64,000 nucleotides of DNA from a bacterium HR33 (GCA_002923375.1 BEIJ01000003.1:62001-126000), one strand, 5' to 3'. Counted from the stretch's first letter, positions 7,971 through 16,139 are shown. Notes: a model not told the origin generated them from the letters alone. Made by a program: numbers and translations.

Positions 7971-9322
7971 GCGATTCCCAGACCGCTGGTCCCAGCTCGC
8001 CCGGTACGGTCGAGGGGGTGCTGGAGCGTAGCCTCAAGCTGCGCGATCTCACCCTGATCGTGGTGGGTACCGTGATCGGGTCGGGGATATTCATAGTCCC
8101 CGGCGCCGTGCTGCGGCAGACCGGAGAACAGGCCGGCCCGGCGCTGCTGGTGTGGTTTTTGGGCGGGGTGCTCTCGCTGCTGGGAGCCTTGACCTACGGC
8201 GAGCTGGGCGCCATGAACCCGAAGGCCGGGGGGCTCTACGTTTTCGTCAGGGATGCCTTTGGACCTCTGACGGCGTTCCTCTACGGCTGGACCATGTTTT
8301 TCGCCATCAGCAGCGGGTCGCTGGCCACCCTGGCGGTCGCCGCCAGCGGGTACGCGGAACAGTTAGTTCCCCTCGGGGATGCCGGGCGCAAGATCGCCGC
8401 CCTGACGATGATCGCAATCGTTACCGCGGTAAATGTCAGGGGAACCCGTCACGGAGCTGCGGTGCAGAACTGGGCGACCGCGGTGAAAGTGGGAGCGATC
8501 GCGGTGATGAGCGCTTGGCTGATTGGGGCGGGGGATAGCTTTTTCGACGACGCGCCCCTGTGGCCCGAGCAGTTGGGCGCGCCACTTCTTTCCGGCATCG
8601 GATTGGCCATGATCGGCGTGCTGTGGGCCTACGAGGGCTGGCAGTATGTCACCTTCTCCGCGGGCGAGGCGGTCGATCCCCAGCGCACCTTTCCCCGGGG
8701 TATCGTACTGGGGACGCTTTGGTTGATAGCCATCTACCTCCTTGCAAACGTGGCCTATCTGGCGGCGCTGGGCCCCGCCGGTGCTGCGGCATCCGACGCC
8801 GTAGCGGCGGATGCCGTGAGAACCCTCGCGGGAGCAGGCGCGGGCAAGCTCATCGCCGCCGCCATAATCATCTCTATGTTCGGAGCCGCCAACGGACTCA
8901 CCCTTACAGCCCCCAGGGTGTATTTCGCCATGGCCCGCGATGGGCTGTTCTTCGCCAAGCTGGCGGCGGTGCACCCGGGCTACCGGACTCCCGCGTTCGC
9001 CATCTTGGCCAGCGGCGCGTGGGCTTCGGTGCTGGCACTCTCGGGGACGTTCGAACAGTTGCTCACTTACGTCGTATTCGCGGGTTGGATCTTTTACGCC
9101 TTGGGAGGGCTGAGCGTATTCGTGTACCGGCGGCGCTTTCCGGATTGGCCCCGTCCCTTCAAAACTCCGGGCTATCCGCTGACTCCCTTGCTGTTCGTGG
9201 CAGCGGCCGCCGCTATAGTGCTCAACACTCTGTTTGCCAGGCCGGTACAGGGGCTCCTCGGGCTGGCGATCGTGCTGCTCGGCGCACCTGCGTATTACTT
9301 CTGGCGGCGGCGCCGGGCCTGA
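7967..9322 (+). CDS. APC-family amino-acid permease
   Basis: 451-residue transporter with about 12 hydrophobic helices. The first helix region reads LRDLTLIVVGTVIGSGIFIVPG, containing the GSGIF signature where APC-family members bind the amino-acid backbone. Later GLAMIGVLWAYEGWQ matches the helix 6 region of LAT-type exchangers and cationic amino-acid permeases. The substrate cannot be read from sequence. It begins with a 4-base GTGA overlap with the DUF5916-type gene and ends 28 bases inside the 3' end of the convergent M20 amidohydrolase gene. Its place next to the amino-acid conversion genes suggests that it imports amino acids or acylated derivatives for them; that link is inference. Confidence 0.9.
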   Translation: MSDSQTAGPSSPGTVEGVLERSLKLRDLTLIVVGTVIGSGIFIVPGAVLRQTGEQAGPALLVWFLGGVLSLLGALTYGELGAMNPKAGGLYVFVRDAFGPLTAFLYGWTMFFAISSGSLATLAVAASGYAEQLVPLGDAGRKIAALTMIAIVTAVNVRGTRHGAAVQNWATAVKVGAIAVMSAWLIGAGDSFFDDAPLWPEQLGAPLLSGIGLAMIGVLWAYEGWQYVTFSAGEAVDPQRTFPRGIVLGTLWLIAIYLLANVAYLAALGPAGAAASDAVAADAVRTLAGAGAGKLIAAAIIISMFGAANGLTLTAPRVYFAMARDGLFFAKLAAVHPGYRTPAFAILASGAWASVLALSGTFEQLLTYVVFAGWIFYALGGLSVFVYRRRFPDWPRPFKTPGYPLTPLLFVAAAAAIVLNTLFARPVQGLLGLAIVLLGAPAYYFWRRRRA

Positions 9323-10596
9323 CGCTGCTCCGGGTCTGCCTCCGGTCCGCCGCCGCGGGCGGCAAGGGAAGCGGAAGCCACGCGAGCCGCTTGGGCCAGA
9401 ACCGCCGCTCCTACCCAAATGGCCTCTTCCGCAGCGTAGAACTGCGGCGAGTGCGCAGGAATAGGTTCCGTTCCTTCCTCCCTGGCTCCGATCCGCAAAA
9501 AGCAACCCGGAATCCGCTCCAGGTACCAGGCAAAGTCTTCGCCGGCCAGGTTGGGGGATCCCAAAGGGACGAGCGCGCTTTTGCCCAAGATTTCTTCCAC
9601 GGCCTGCCGGGCCCAGTGTACGGCGGTCTCGTGATTTATCAACGGAGGCGGACCGAGTTCTATCGCCACCTTGGCCTCCACACCGTAGGCTCGAGCGATG
9701 TCTCCAGCTATTTGCCGTAGCGCATGGTGCAGCTTTTCCCGGGTTTCGCCTTCGAGTGCTCTCAAGGTTCCGGAAAGCCGCGCGCTGTCGGGTATGACGT
9801 TGGGGGCCGATCCCGCGTGCACCGATCCCACGGTCACTACCGCCGGTGTCGCCGGGTGCAGGCGGCGCGAAACTATAGTTTGAAGAGCGGCGATAAGCGC
9901 CGCCGCTGCCACTATCGGATCCTTCCCTTCGTGGGGCCGGGCGCCGTGGGCGCCCGCGCCAGCGATCTCGATCTCGAACGTGTCGGAGGCCGCCGCCAAG
10001 GAGCCGGGTTGGGCCACCACTTGGCCTACGGCAAACCGGCGGTCCACGTGCCCGCCAAAGATGGCGGCGACCCCGTCGAGCACTCCGGCCTCTATCATCG
10101 CCTGGGCGCCCTTACCTGTCTCTTCGGCCGGTTGTAGGAGTACCACTACGTCTCCGGCAGGCGGCCGGGCCGAAAGCAGAGCGGCCGCACCAACCGCCCA
10201 AGTGGCGTGGACGTCGTGACCGCAGGCGTGCATTACGCCGGGAATGCGGGAAGAGAAGGGGAGTCCGGTCTGCTCCTGTATCGGCAGCGCGTCGATGTCT
10301 CCTCTTATGGCCACGGCGGGCACGCTGTGGCTTCGGCCCCGGATGCGGGCCACGAGTCCCGTGCCCGCAACCCGCTCCAGGGAAGCCGGGCGCACGGCGG
10401 CCAGGGCGCGTTCCAAGCGTGCCGCGGTGCGGTGCTCCTGAAAGGAGAGCTCGGGATGGCGGTGAAGATCCCTTCTCAGCCTTACGAGGGACCGCACCAG
10501 CTCGGGCGGAAAGAGGCGCGCAACTTTTGCCAGGCCGGGTTTGCGAGTCAGGACATCAGCCCCCGGGATTGAAGCGGAAGTAATCGTACACTGCAC
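9295..10596 (-). CDS. M20-family amidohydrolase (N-acyl-L-amino-acid hydrolase type)
   Basis: Metal-dependent amidohydrolase of the HipO/AmhX/IAA-amino-acid hydrolase group. It has LRRDLHRHPELSFQEHRTA, the metal-binding ACGHDVH (Cys125, His127, His130), the QPAEET pair (Glu158 catalytic, Glu159) and GGHVD (His183), then the lid domain with GAGAHGARPHEGKDP. Such enzymes remove acyl groups from N-acylamino acids. As the last gene of the GNAT-racemase operon it would release the L-amino acid after racemisation; in the Geobacillus kaustophilus D-to-L pathway the desuccinylase is also M20. Start: GTG at 10596 gives 433 residues but overlaps the upstream gene by 41 bases; GTG at 10497 gives 400 and is about as likely. 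Confidence 0.88.
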   Translation of the reverse strand: MQCTITSASIPGADVLTRKPGLAKVARLFPPELVRSLVRLRRDLHRHPELSFQEHRTAARLERALAAVRPASLERVAGTGLVARIRGRSHSVPAVAIRGDIDALPIQEQTGLPFSSRIPGVMHACGHDVHATWAVGAAALLSARPPAGDVVVLLQPAEETGKGAQAMIEAGVLDGVAAIFGGHVDRRFAVGQVVAQPGSLAAASDTFEIEIAGAGAHGARPHEGKDPIVAAAALIAALQTIVSRRLHPATPAVVTVGSVHAGSAPNVIPDSARLSGTLRALEGETREKLHHALRQIAGDIARAYGVEAKVAIELGPPPLINHETAVHWARQAVEEILGKSALVPLGSPNLAGEDFAWYLERIPGCFLRIGAREEGTEPIPAHSPQFYAAEEAIWVGAAVLAQAARVASASLAARGGGPEADPEQRQARRRRQK

Positions 10597-11551
10597 GGGC
10601 TAGGTGCGCTATGACCCGCTCTCGCTGCTCTACGGTGAGCGTCGATCCCTTGATGAATACGCTCAGCGCCACATGTCCGGCGCCGTCCGGGAGGGTTATT
10701 ATGCCCACGTCGTTGGTAGTCCCTCCTATGGTGCCGGTCTTGTGGGACACTATCACGTCCGGGTGAAGCATTCCCTTGATACGCCCCGCGCCGGTCGTGC
10801 TTCGCCTCATGATGTCCAGAAGCAGAGCGGTGGCGCTGTCGCCTAGCGCTTCCCCGCGCCAGATCTTGGCGAGCAGAGAGGTCATGGCGCGGGGGGTGGC
10901 CGTGTCTCTGGGATCCTGATCGAAACGCCGGGCCGCCGCCGCGCGAACCGAGTCTGGAACGCCTCGCGCCAGCTCGCCGAAAAGCGAGGGAGTCCACTCC
11001 GGCTCCGGCGGGAGCTTGTCTATCCCGATCCAGTCTGCGATCAGCTGGATAGTGGGACGATCCACCCTGATCCCGTCGATTCCCAGCCGCCGCATGCGCT
11101 CGGTGACCGCCTGGGGCCCTCCGGCTACGCGGAGCACTATGTCGGTGGCCGAGTTGTCGCTGATCAGGAGCATGAGTTCGAGAAGATTGCGCAGTGAGAG
11201 GATCACTCCCGGATCGTCGAACAACTCGGTGAGCGTGCCGCTTCCGGGGTGAAGATCCTGCGGGCGGAGCTCGATCAGGGTATCGAGTCCAACCTCTCCC
11301 CGTTCCACTCTGGTCAGGAGTTCCACCGCGATCGGGACTTTGTAGGTACTGGCCATGGGGAACGGCTCGTCCGGGTTCAGATATGCCGCCCGTCCGGTCT
11401 CCAGGTGCAGGGCCGCGAGGCCCACCTTGCCGTCGGTCAGCGCTGCAATCCGGGCAAGCTCGCGTTCCAGGCGCTGGAGACCCGGATCCTGAGCCGCCAG
11501 GGTGCGTGCTGCTATGACGAAAGCGAGCCCTACGATCGCCGATTTGCTCAT
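10556..11551 (-). CDS. Class A beta-lactamase-fold serine hydrolase, exported
   Basis: 331-residue protein with a signal peptide (residues 1-20, cut before Gln21). It has the class A active-site elements: S68-T-Y-K71, the SDN loop at 131-133 and K271-T-G, plus DPRDTATPRAM, the block that closes the omega loop. The usual E-x-x-x-N of the omega loop (Glu166 and Asn170 in standard numbering) is not found at the expected distance before that block; the segment there reads VRAAAARRFDQ, after an insertion. It may therefore be a slow beta-lactamase, or a D-amino-acid peptidase or esterase on the same fold. ATG 11551 follows GGGGGAGAG. It sits 13 bases after the racemase gene, inside the operon. Confidence 0.85.
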   Translation of the reverse strand: MSKSAIVGLAFVIAARTLAAQDPGLQRLERELARIAALTDGKVGLAALHLETGRAAYLNPDEPFPMASTYKVPIAVELLTRVERGEVGLDTLIELRPQDLHPGSGTLTELFDDPGVILSLRNLLELMLLISDNSATDIVLRVAGGPQAVTERMRRLGIDGIRVDRPTIQLIADWIGIDKLPPEPEWTPSLFGELARGVPDSVRAAAARRFDQDPRDTATPRAMTSLLAKIWRGEALGDSATALLLDIMRRSTTGAGRIKGMLHPDVIVSHKTGTIGGTTNDVGIITLPDGAGHVALSVFIKGSTLTVEQRERVIAHLARAVYDYFRFNPGG

Positions 11552-11564
11552 AACTCTCCCCCGT

Positions 11565-12692
11565 CTAGTAAGCCAGGGTTTCGCTTCTTGAGGTCAGGTT
11601 GTCCACCCGATCTAGGTCAACCTCTACTCCGATCCCCGGCTTGTCCCAGGGAACCGGTACCAGGCCGTTTGAATCCATGGTCCACTCCGGGGAAACGATA
11701 TCCCGCTCCCAATACCGGGCGCTGGGGCTCAGGTCACCGGGGATCACAAAGTTGGGAAGAGATGCCAGGGCGACGTTGTACGCTCTTCCGATGCCGCTCT
11801 CCAGCATGCCGCCGCACCAAACGGGAATTCGGTGCCGCTGGCAGATGTCGTGAATCGCCTTGGCTTGTCCTAAACCTCCCACCCTGCCCGGTTTTATGTT
11901 CACGATCTTGCCGCTGCCCAAGGTGATCATATCCTCGGCGTGTTGCGGGCTGGTGATCGATTCGTCCAGACATATGGGGGTAGCCAGGCGCTGCTGCAGG
12001 GCGGCGTGGCGAACCAGATCGTCCCAGGCGAGCGGCTGTTCTATCATCATGAGGCCGAAGCGATCGAGCTGAGCCAAGTGGTCTGCATCATGCAGCGCGT
12101 AGGCGCTGTTGGCGTCCGCCATGAGGGGCGCCTCGGGTCCGAGGGCCTCGCGTACCGCGGCGACAAATTGAATATCCGCTCCCGGGGCTATCTTCAACTT
12201 GATCTTTCGGTATCCCTGTTGCAGGGCTGAGCGGGCCCGCTCCACCAGGGCCTGCGGTGTGCTCTGAATGCCGAGGGATATGCCCGCCGGCACCGAACGG
12301 TGCGTGCCTCCCAGAAGGCGCGCCAGGCTGATTTCCCTCCGGATCGCGAACAGAGCCCAGATTCCCATTTCCAGCGCCGCCTTGGCCATGCGGTGACCGC
12401 GGACGTCCAAGTCGAGCAGGGGAAACACCTGTTCGGGGTCTTCGAACTCGCGGCCCAGGAGCCTGGGCGCCAGCCACTCGCGGATCGCGAGCCACGCGGT
12501 ATCTATCGTTTCCGGAGAGTAGTTGGGTTTTTCGCCGGCCACGCATTCCGACCACGCCGCGGCTCCTTCGGAGTCTTCTAGCGCGAGCAGCAGGATACGC
12601 CGGTGTTCGGTAACGCCGGAGGAGATCCTGAACGGTTCGCGCAAAGGGAGCCTGATTTCGCGCAGAGAGATCCGCGCCAGCTTTACTTTCAT
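11565..12692 (-). CDS. N-acylamino-acid racemase / o-succinylbenzoate synthase-family enzyme
   Basis: Enolase-superfamily enzyme of 375 residues in the MenC2/NSAR group. All catalytic positions are present at a constant offset of +4 from the Amycolatopsis racemase: Lys167 (in KIKLK), metal ligands Asp193 (MADAN), Glu218 (MIEQP) and Asp243 (CLDES), and Lys267 (NIKPG). It racemises N-acyl, often N-succinyl, amino acids, and some relatives also make o-succinylbenzoate. Menaquinone here seems to come from the futalosine route (mqnEAC at 51456-54626), so an OSBS role is unneeded and racemase is favoured. The start ATG 12692 overlaps the stop of the GNAT gene (ATGA), and the serine hydrolase follows 13 bases on. 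Confidence 0.9.
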   Translation of the reverse strand: MKVKLARISLREIRLPLREPFRISSGVTEHRRILLLALEDSEGAAAWSECVAGEKPNYSPETIDTAWLAIREWLAPRLLGREFEDPEQVFPLLDLDVRGHRMAKAALEMGIWALFAIRREISLARLLGGTHRSVPAGISLGIQSTPQALVERARSALQQGYRKIKLKIAPGADIQFVAAVREALGPEAPLMADANSAYALHDADHLAQLDRFGLMMIEQPLAWDDLVRHAALQQRLATPICLDESITSPQHAEDMITLGSGKIVNIKPGRVGGLGQAKAIHDICQRHRIPVWCGGMLESGIGRAYNVALASLPNFVIPGDLSPSARYWERDIVSPEWTMDSNGLVPVPWDKPGIGVEVDLDRVDNLTSRSETLAY

Positions 12693-13531
12693 GCTTCTTT
12701 GGATAGAGCGTAGAAACAGCGGCGGGTTTCGGGATCGCGTCTGAACCCGAGCACCCGGTATTTCCGGTCTTGATACCAGAGGAACGCCCGGCGGGTAGAG
12801 CGTCGCCAGTGGAGGGCTTCTTCGTGCGAGCGCAGGCGCACCCGCTGGATGTCTTCGGGTACCTCGACGCGGACCATGGTCTCGAGCGGAAGGTCTTGTT
12901 CTACGGGTACCAGATTCCCTTTGGCATCGGTTGCTGTGTTTACCACCGGGGCGTCGTCGAATCCTGGAATAGCCTCCGGGCCCTGGGATATCACCCGCTC
13001 CACCCGAGGGTCGGCGATCTTCCAGAGGACCACGAACCGGTCGGTCCCCAGCCCGCTGTGGAGCGGACTTCCGGTATTGCTGCCGTACATGTCGGGAACG
13101 TAACTCTCCACTTCCACCCCCAAGAGATTGAGGTTGAGATGGGCGTTCTGGGCAACCAGGGGATCGTAGGTCCACCTCACCTCCTCCACACCGAGGGAGA
13201 GCAGTGTCTCCCGCTGGTAGAGTTTGAGTCGCTTGCCGAGTCCCGCGCCCCGGGCTTGGGGTCGGACCGCCAGCATGTGGGACCAGTGGACCAGACGTCC
13301 GTCCTTGACACCGGTAAGCCCGAAGACGAAACCGAGCATCCGGCCTTCCCGGTCGAAGGCACCGGCGGCGATTCCTCCCACCCGCTGGCAGATCATCAGG
13401 ATCGCAGAAGGCACGACCTCGGTGAACTGTTCTCCCCAGATCTCGCGCTGGATGGCTACGCCCTGAGCCAGCTCTTGCGGGCTGCTGAGGGGGCGGATCT
13501 GTACGTCTAACGGGCTGTGGTTTCGATCCAT
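12689..13531 (-). CDS. GNAT-superfamily N-acyltransferase, copy 1 (COG3375-like)
   Basis: 280-residue acyltransferase. The GNAT core is visible as IRPLSSPQEL, AAGAFDREGRMLGFVFGLTGV (beta strands 3-4) and the acetyl-CoA loop VRPQARGAGLGKRLKLYQRE, followed by WTYDPLVAQNAHLNLNLLGVEV. A C-terminal extension of about 110 residues, also present in copy 2 (15321-16139), is not part of the minimal GNAT fold. First gene of the operon with the racemase, serine hydrolase and M20 amidohydrolase; in known D-to-L conversion clusters a GNAT enzyme N-succinylates D-amino acids. The ATG at 13531 is used because similarity to copy 2 begins there. No ribosome site precedes it and a -10 box ends 6 bases upstream. 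Confidence 0.85.
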   Translation of the reverse strand: MDRNHSPLDVQIRPLSSPQELAQGVAIQREIWGEQFTEVVPSAILMICQRVGGIAAGAFDREGRMLGFVFGLTGVKDGRLVHWSHMLAVRPQARGAGLGKRLKLYQRETLLSLGVEEVRWTYDPLVAQNAHLNLNLLGVEVESYVPDMYGSNTGSPLHSGLGTDRFVVLWKIADPRVERVISQGPEAIPGFDDAPVVNTATDAKGNLVPVEQDLPLETMVRVEVPEDIQRVRLRSHEEALHWRRSTRRAFLWYQDRKYRVLGFRRDPETRRCFYALSKEA

Positions 13532-13537
13532 TGGCGC

Positions 13538-13567
13538 ATTAGATTTACACTGGAGAGTGGTATACAA
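13538..13567 (-). promoter_or_regulatory. Candidate promoter of the GNAT-racemase operon
   Basis: On the reverse strand TTGTAT (13567-13562), an 18-base spacer and TCTAAT (13543-13538), a five of six match to TATAAT. The -10 box ends six bases before the ATG of the GNAT gene, so the transcript would begin at or next to the start codon. The -35 box lies within the palindrome at 13558-13567. Confidence 0.42.
13558..13567. promoter_or_regulatory. Candidate GntR-family operator TGGTATACAA
   Basis: TGGTATACAA fits the near-palindromic pattern TNGTATACNA bound by several FadR-subfamily GntR regulators. It lies in the 117-base gap between the divergent GNAT operon and the gntR gene and overlaps the -35 box of the operon promoter. 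Binding by the adjacent GntR protein is inferred from position and pattern only. Confidence 0.5.
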
Positions 13568-13648
13568 CAAGGGATCCAGCCTTGTCTTGTGCCAGTTGCG
13601 AGGGCAAGGCATGTTTTACGTGACTCCAGCGAGAGCTCGGGGGTTAGG

Positions 13649-14380
13649 GTGCCCAAGACCAAGACTAAGAAGCAGGCGGATCGGTCGGATCGCGAGGGGG
13701 CGGGGCGGGCGGTAGAAGTATACCATCGCCTGAGAGAACTGATCGTTCGCGGCAGGCTGGCTCCCGGGGCGCGGATTACCGAGCTGGAGGCGGCGGAAAG
13801 GCTGGGGGTCAGCCGGACCCCGATTCGGGCCGCTTTGCAGCGGCTCCAGCAGGAGGGGTACGTGGTGGTGAACAACGCCGGCAAACGGGGCCGGGCTACC
13901 GTAGCTCCCCTTACCCGGGAAGACGCTACCGAGTTGTTTCACATAGTGGGGGAGATCGAGGGTTTGGCGGCCCGCTATGCCGCGCAGCTGAATCCCAAGT
14001 TGCGCAGCCAGTTAGTGGCAGATCTCAAGGCCACGAACGCGGCGCTTTACGAAGCGGCGCAGGCCAAGCGCAGGGATCCCAACCTGATCTTCGAGCTCGA
14101 CGACACGTTCCATCGCCGGTATGTGGAAGCGGCGGCCGGGCCACGGTTGCTCGCTCTGCACCAGGCGATCAAGCCTCAAGCCGAGCGTTACGCGCGGGTG
14201 TATGTGAGCGCTCTGGTAGACGAAATTCACACCTCGGTGCAGGAACACGATGCCATAGTCCGCGCCATCGAGGCGGGTGACCTGGATCAGGCGCAGCGGG
14301 CCGTGCTCACCAACTGGAGGAACGCGGCGGCACGGTTGAGCCAGGTGATCGACATGATCGGGGAAAGAGGGAGCTGGTAG
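13649..14380 (+). CDS. GntR-family transcriptional regulator, FadR/FCD type
   Basis: 243-residue DNA-binding regulator. After a lysine-rich N-terminus it has a winged-helix domain: VYHRLRELIVRGRLAPGARITELEAAERLGVSRTPIRAALQRLQQEGYV (about residues 27-75), the signature of the family. The C-terminal all-helical FCD domain has the usual metal-binding pattern of Asp and His residues (DDTFHRRYVEAA and EHDAIVRAIEAGD). Effectors of FCD regulators are often carboxylates or amino-acid derivatives. GTG 13649 is chosen because upstream in-frame sequence has no similarity to the family. It faces the GNAT-racemase operon across a shared control region and is followed by a clear intrinsic terminator. Confidence 0.9.
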   Translation: MPKTKTKKQADRSDREGAGRAVEVYHRLRELIVRGRLAPGARITELEAAERLGVSRTPIRAALQRLQQEGYVVVNNAGKRGRATVAPLTREDATELFHIVGEIEGLAARYAAQLNPKLRSQLVADLKATNAALYEAAQAKRRDPNLIFELDDTFHRRYVEAAAGPRLLALHQAIKPQAERYARVYVSALVDEIHTSVQEHDAIVRAIEAGDLDQAQRAVLTNWRNAAARLSQVIDMIGERGSW

Positions 14381-14406
14381 GAAGCTTTCACGCCGCTTCC
14401 TTTTTT
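14379..14406 (+). terminator. Intrinsic terminator after gntR
   Basis: AGGAAGC (14379-14385) pairs perfectly with GCTTCCT (14395-14401) around a 9-base loop, followed by a T run to 14406. The stem starts within the gntR stop codon. The stop codon of the convergent metallo-hydrolase gene (14388-14390) lies in the loop; the reverse strand lacks a T run, so termination is expected for gntR only. Confidence 0.8.
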
Positions 14407-15314
14407 CTCCAGTATCGGGCCAGCCCGTACCAGCAGAGCTCCGGGGCGGCACTGACCGAGTAGCGCTCTATCTCTACGGCCGCGGCCGCTCCCCGGAGCT
14501 CATCCAGTACTCCCTTTGCGAATCGGGCTGCCTTCTCCGCGTCGCTCCCGGCTTCAGCCAGGGACCGCTTCACCTCCGCGCTCCAGGAATGCAGCCGCTC
14601 GCGAAAGAGTTCTAGGTGCTCCTCGGTGTCGGTGGAGGGGCCGAAATGCGTCAGGACGAACATCGAGGCGTTCCAGGCCCCGAGCTTACGGAGAGTTTCT
14701 TCCCACAGCTCCAGGTCTATGTCGGGCGGCGGAGTGGGGGCGAAGATGAAAGGCCTTCCCGAAATGCGAATTCCGGCGGCGTCCCCGACGTACGCGATCC
14801 CGTCTTTGGGGTCGAAATAGCTGACGTGGTGAGAGGCGTGCCCCGGGGTGTACGCCACCTCCAGTGCCAGCTCTCCCAGCGCGAGGCGCTCTCCTCCTGC
14901 TACTACCTGTAAGTTGGACTCTGGCACCGGAAGCACCTCTCCCCACAGAGAGTGAAGATCGTCCCCGTAGAGCCGGGCTGCGCTCTTGAGCAGTTTGGTT
15001 GGGTCGGCCAGATGGGGTGCCCCGCGCTGGTGGACCACGACCCGGATCGCGGGATTCTTCCGGACCAACGTGCCGGTGGCCCCAGCATGATCCAGATGGA
15101 TGTGGGTCAAAAGCACCGCCCGGATGTCAGAGAGCGATATACCCGCTTTGGCGAGCTTATCTAGCAGCGTTGCCAGGCTCGCGCTCGGTCCGGGGTCGAG
15201 AATCGCCACACCTTGACCGGTGTGGAGAACGGTCGCGGCAATTACCGAGGGCCGGCTGCGATACTCGACGTCGGCGACCGAAGCCCTGGACGAGACCGGT
15301 TGCAGTTCTTTCAT
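14388..15314 (-). CDS. Metallo-beta-lactamase-fold hydrolase
   Basis: 308-residue MBL-fold enzyme. The metal site is clear: LLTHIHLDHAG (His71, His73, Asp75, His76), TPGHASHH, YVGDAAG and VLTHFGPS supply the remaining ligands. The fold is the general glyoxalase II/lactonase type; the arrangement does not identify a substrate, and esters, lactones or lactams are possible. It has no signal peptide, so it acts in the cytosol. The start ATG lies 6 bases after the stop of GNAT copy 2, so these two form an operon. Its end is convergent with gntR. Membership in the neighbouring D-amino-acid pathway is inferred from context. Confidence 0.87.
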   Translation of the reverse strand: MKELQPVSSRASVADVEYRSRPSVIAATVLHTGQGVAILDPGPSASLATLLDKLAKAGISLSDIRAVLLTHIHLDHAGATGTLVRKNPAIRVVVHQRGAPHLADPTKLLKSAARLYGDDLHSLWGEVLPVPESNLQVVAGGERLALGELALEVAYTPGHASHHVSYFDPKDGIAYVGDAAGIRISGRPFIFAPTPPPDIDLELWEETLRKLGAWNASMFVLTHFGPSTDTEEHLELFRERLHSWSAEVKRSLAEAGSDAEKAARFAKGVLDELRGAAAAVEIERYSVSAAPELCWYGLARYWRKKEAA

Positions 15315-15320
15315 ACTGGA

Positions 15321-16139
15321 TCAGCCACGCAGCAAAAGATAACAGCCGTAGTTGCGATTCAACCTCGGAGGTTCGAATCCCGCCACTTTGTATCCGCGGC
15401 CCAGGTAGCGGAGTATGGCCTGGCGGGTGGAATGCCTCCAGCGAGCAGCTACCTGCGGGAGCTCGAGCTTCAGCCGGTGAATGTCTGGAGGTACGGCGAT
15501 TCGGACCGCGTCCGAGTCGGAGGCTTCGGGCTCGGCCGGTTCCGGTTCGCTACTGTCCCCGCCCGCCAGGTTGACCACCGGTGCTTCCGCAAAAGAAGCA
15601 GGTGACCTCGGGCGCCGGGGGTTTTCGGGCGCTGCGATCCTCCAGCGCACGATGAAGCGGTCCGTGCCAATCACCGCATCGGTAGGGCTGTCCGGCAGTA
15701 CCGGGTACAGGTCCACGGCGTATTCTTCCACCTCGACTCCCAGGCGCTCCAGGTTGAAAAAGGCGTTGCGTGATACCAGCGGGTCGAAGGTCCAGTACAT
15801 CCATCCGATCTTTTGCTGGGCCAGACGATTCCGCTGATACAGCTTGAGTTGCCGGCCGATTCCGCGGTTGCGCACCTCGGCACGCACAGCCAGCATGTGA
15901 GACCAGTGGACTCGCTCGCCTGCGCATACTCCGGTCAAGCCGAACACGAATCCCAGCAGGGTACCGTCGGCAGCGAATGCTCCGGCGGCGATGGCTCCCA
16001 CGTTCTGGGACACTCTCAAGAGGGAAGCGGGAACCGTATCGCTGGGTCCCCAAATGGCCCTTTGCAGTTCCACGCAGGCGGCGTAGTCTTTTTCGGAGCT
16101 CAAGGGCCTGATCTCGAACGATATTTGATTGTTCTCCAT
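15321..16139 (-). CDS. GNAT-superfamily N-acyltransferase, copy 2 (COG3375-like)
   Basis: 272-residue paralogue of the GNAT protein at 12689-13531. Shared blocks include FEIRPLSSEKDYA, GAIAAGAFAADGTLLGFVFGLTGV, VHWSHMLAVRAE, the acetyl-CoA loop VRNRGIGRQLKLYQR, and GTDRFIVRWRI, plus the family's long C-terminal extension, here interrupted by an acidic stretch (SSEPEPAEPEASDSD) at about residues 197-211. Two diverged copies flanking one regulator suggest different acyl acceptors. Start ATG 16139 matches copy 1. It is divergent from the deacylase gene, with 58 bases between, and is followed after 6 bases by the MBL-fold gene. The acceptor is not deducible from sequence. Confidence 0.85.
   Translation of the reverse strand: MENNQISFEIRPLSSEKDYAACVELQRAIWGPSDTVPASLLRVSQNVGAIAAGAFAADGTLLGFVFGLTGVCAGERVHWSHMLAVRAEVRNRGIGRQLKLYQRNRLAQQKIGWMYWTFDPLVSRNAFFNLERLGVEVEEYAVDLYPVLPDSPTDAVIGTDRFIVRWRIAAPENPRRPRSPASFAEAPVVNLAGGDSSEPEPAEPEASDSDAVRIAVPPDIHRLKLELPQVAARWRHSTRQAILRYLGRGYKVAGFEPPRLNRNYGCYLLLRG

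Noticed and set aside
11565-12692. Assignment of the enolase-superfamily enzyme as o-succinylbenzoate synthase (MenC)
   Set aside because: No other classical men gene is in the window and mqnE, mqnA and mqnC indicate the futalosine route; the GNAT and M20 neighbours favour the racemase role, though promiscuity cannot be excluded.
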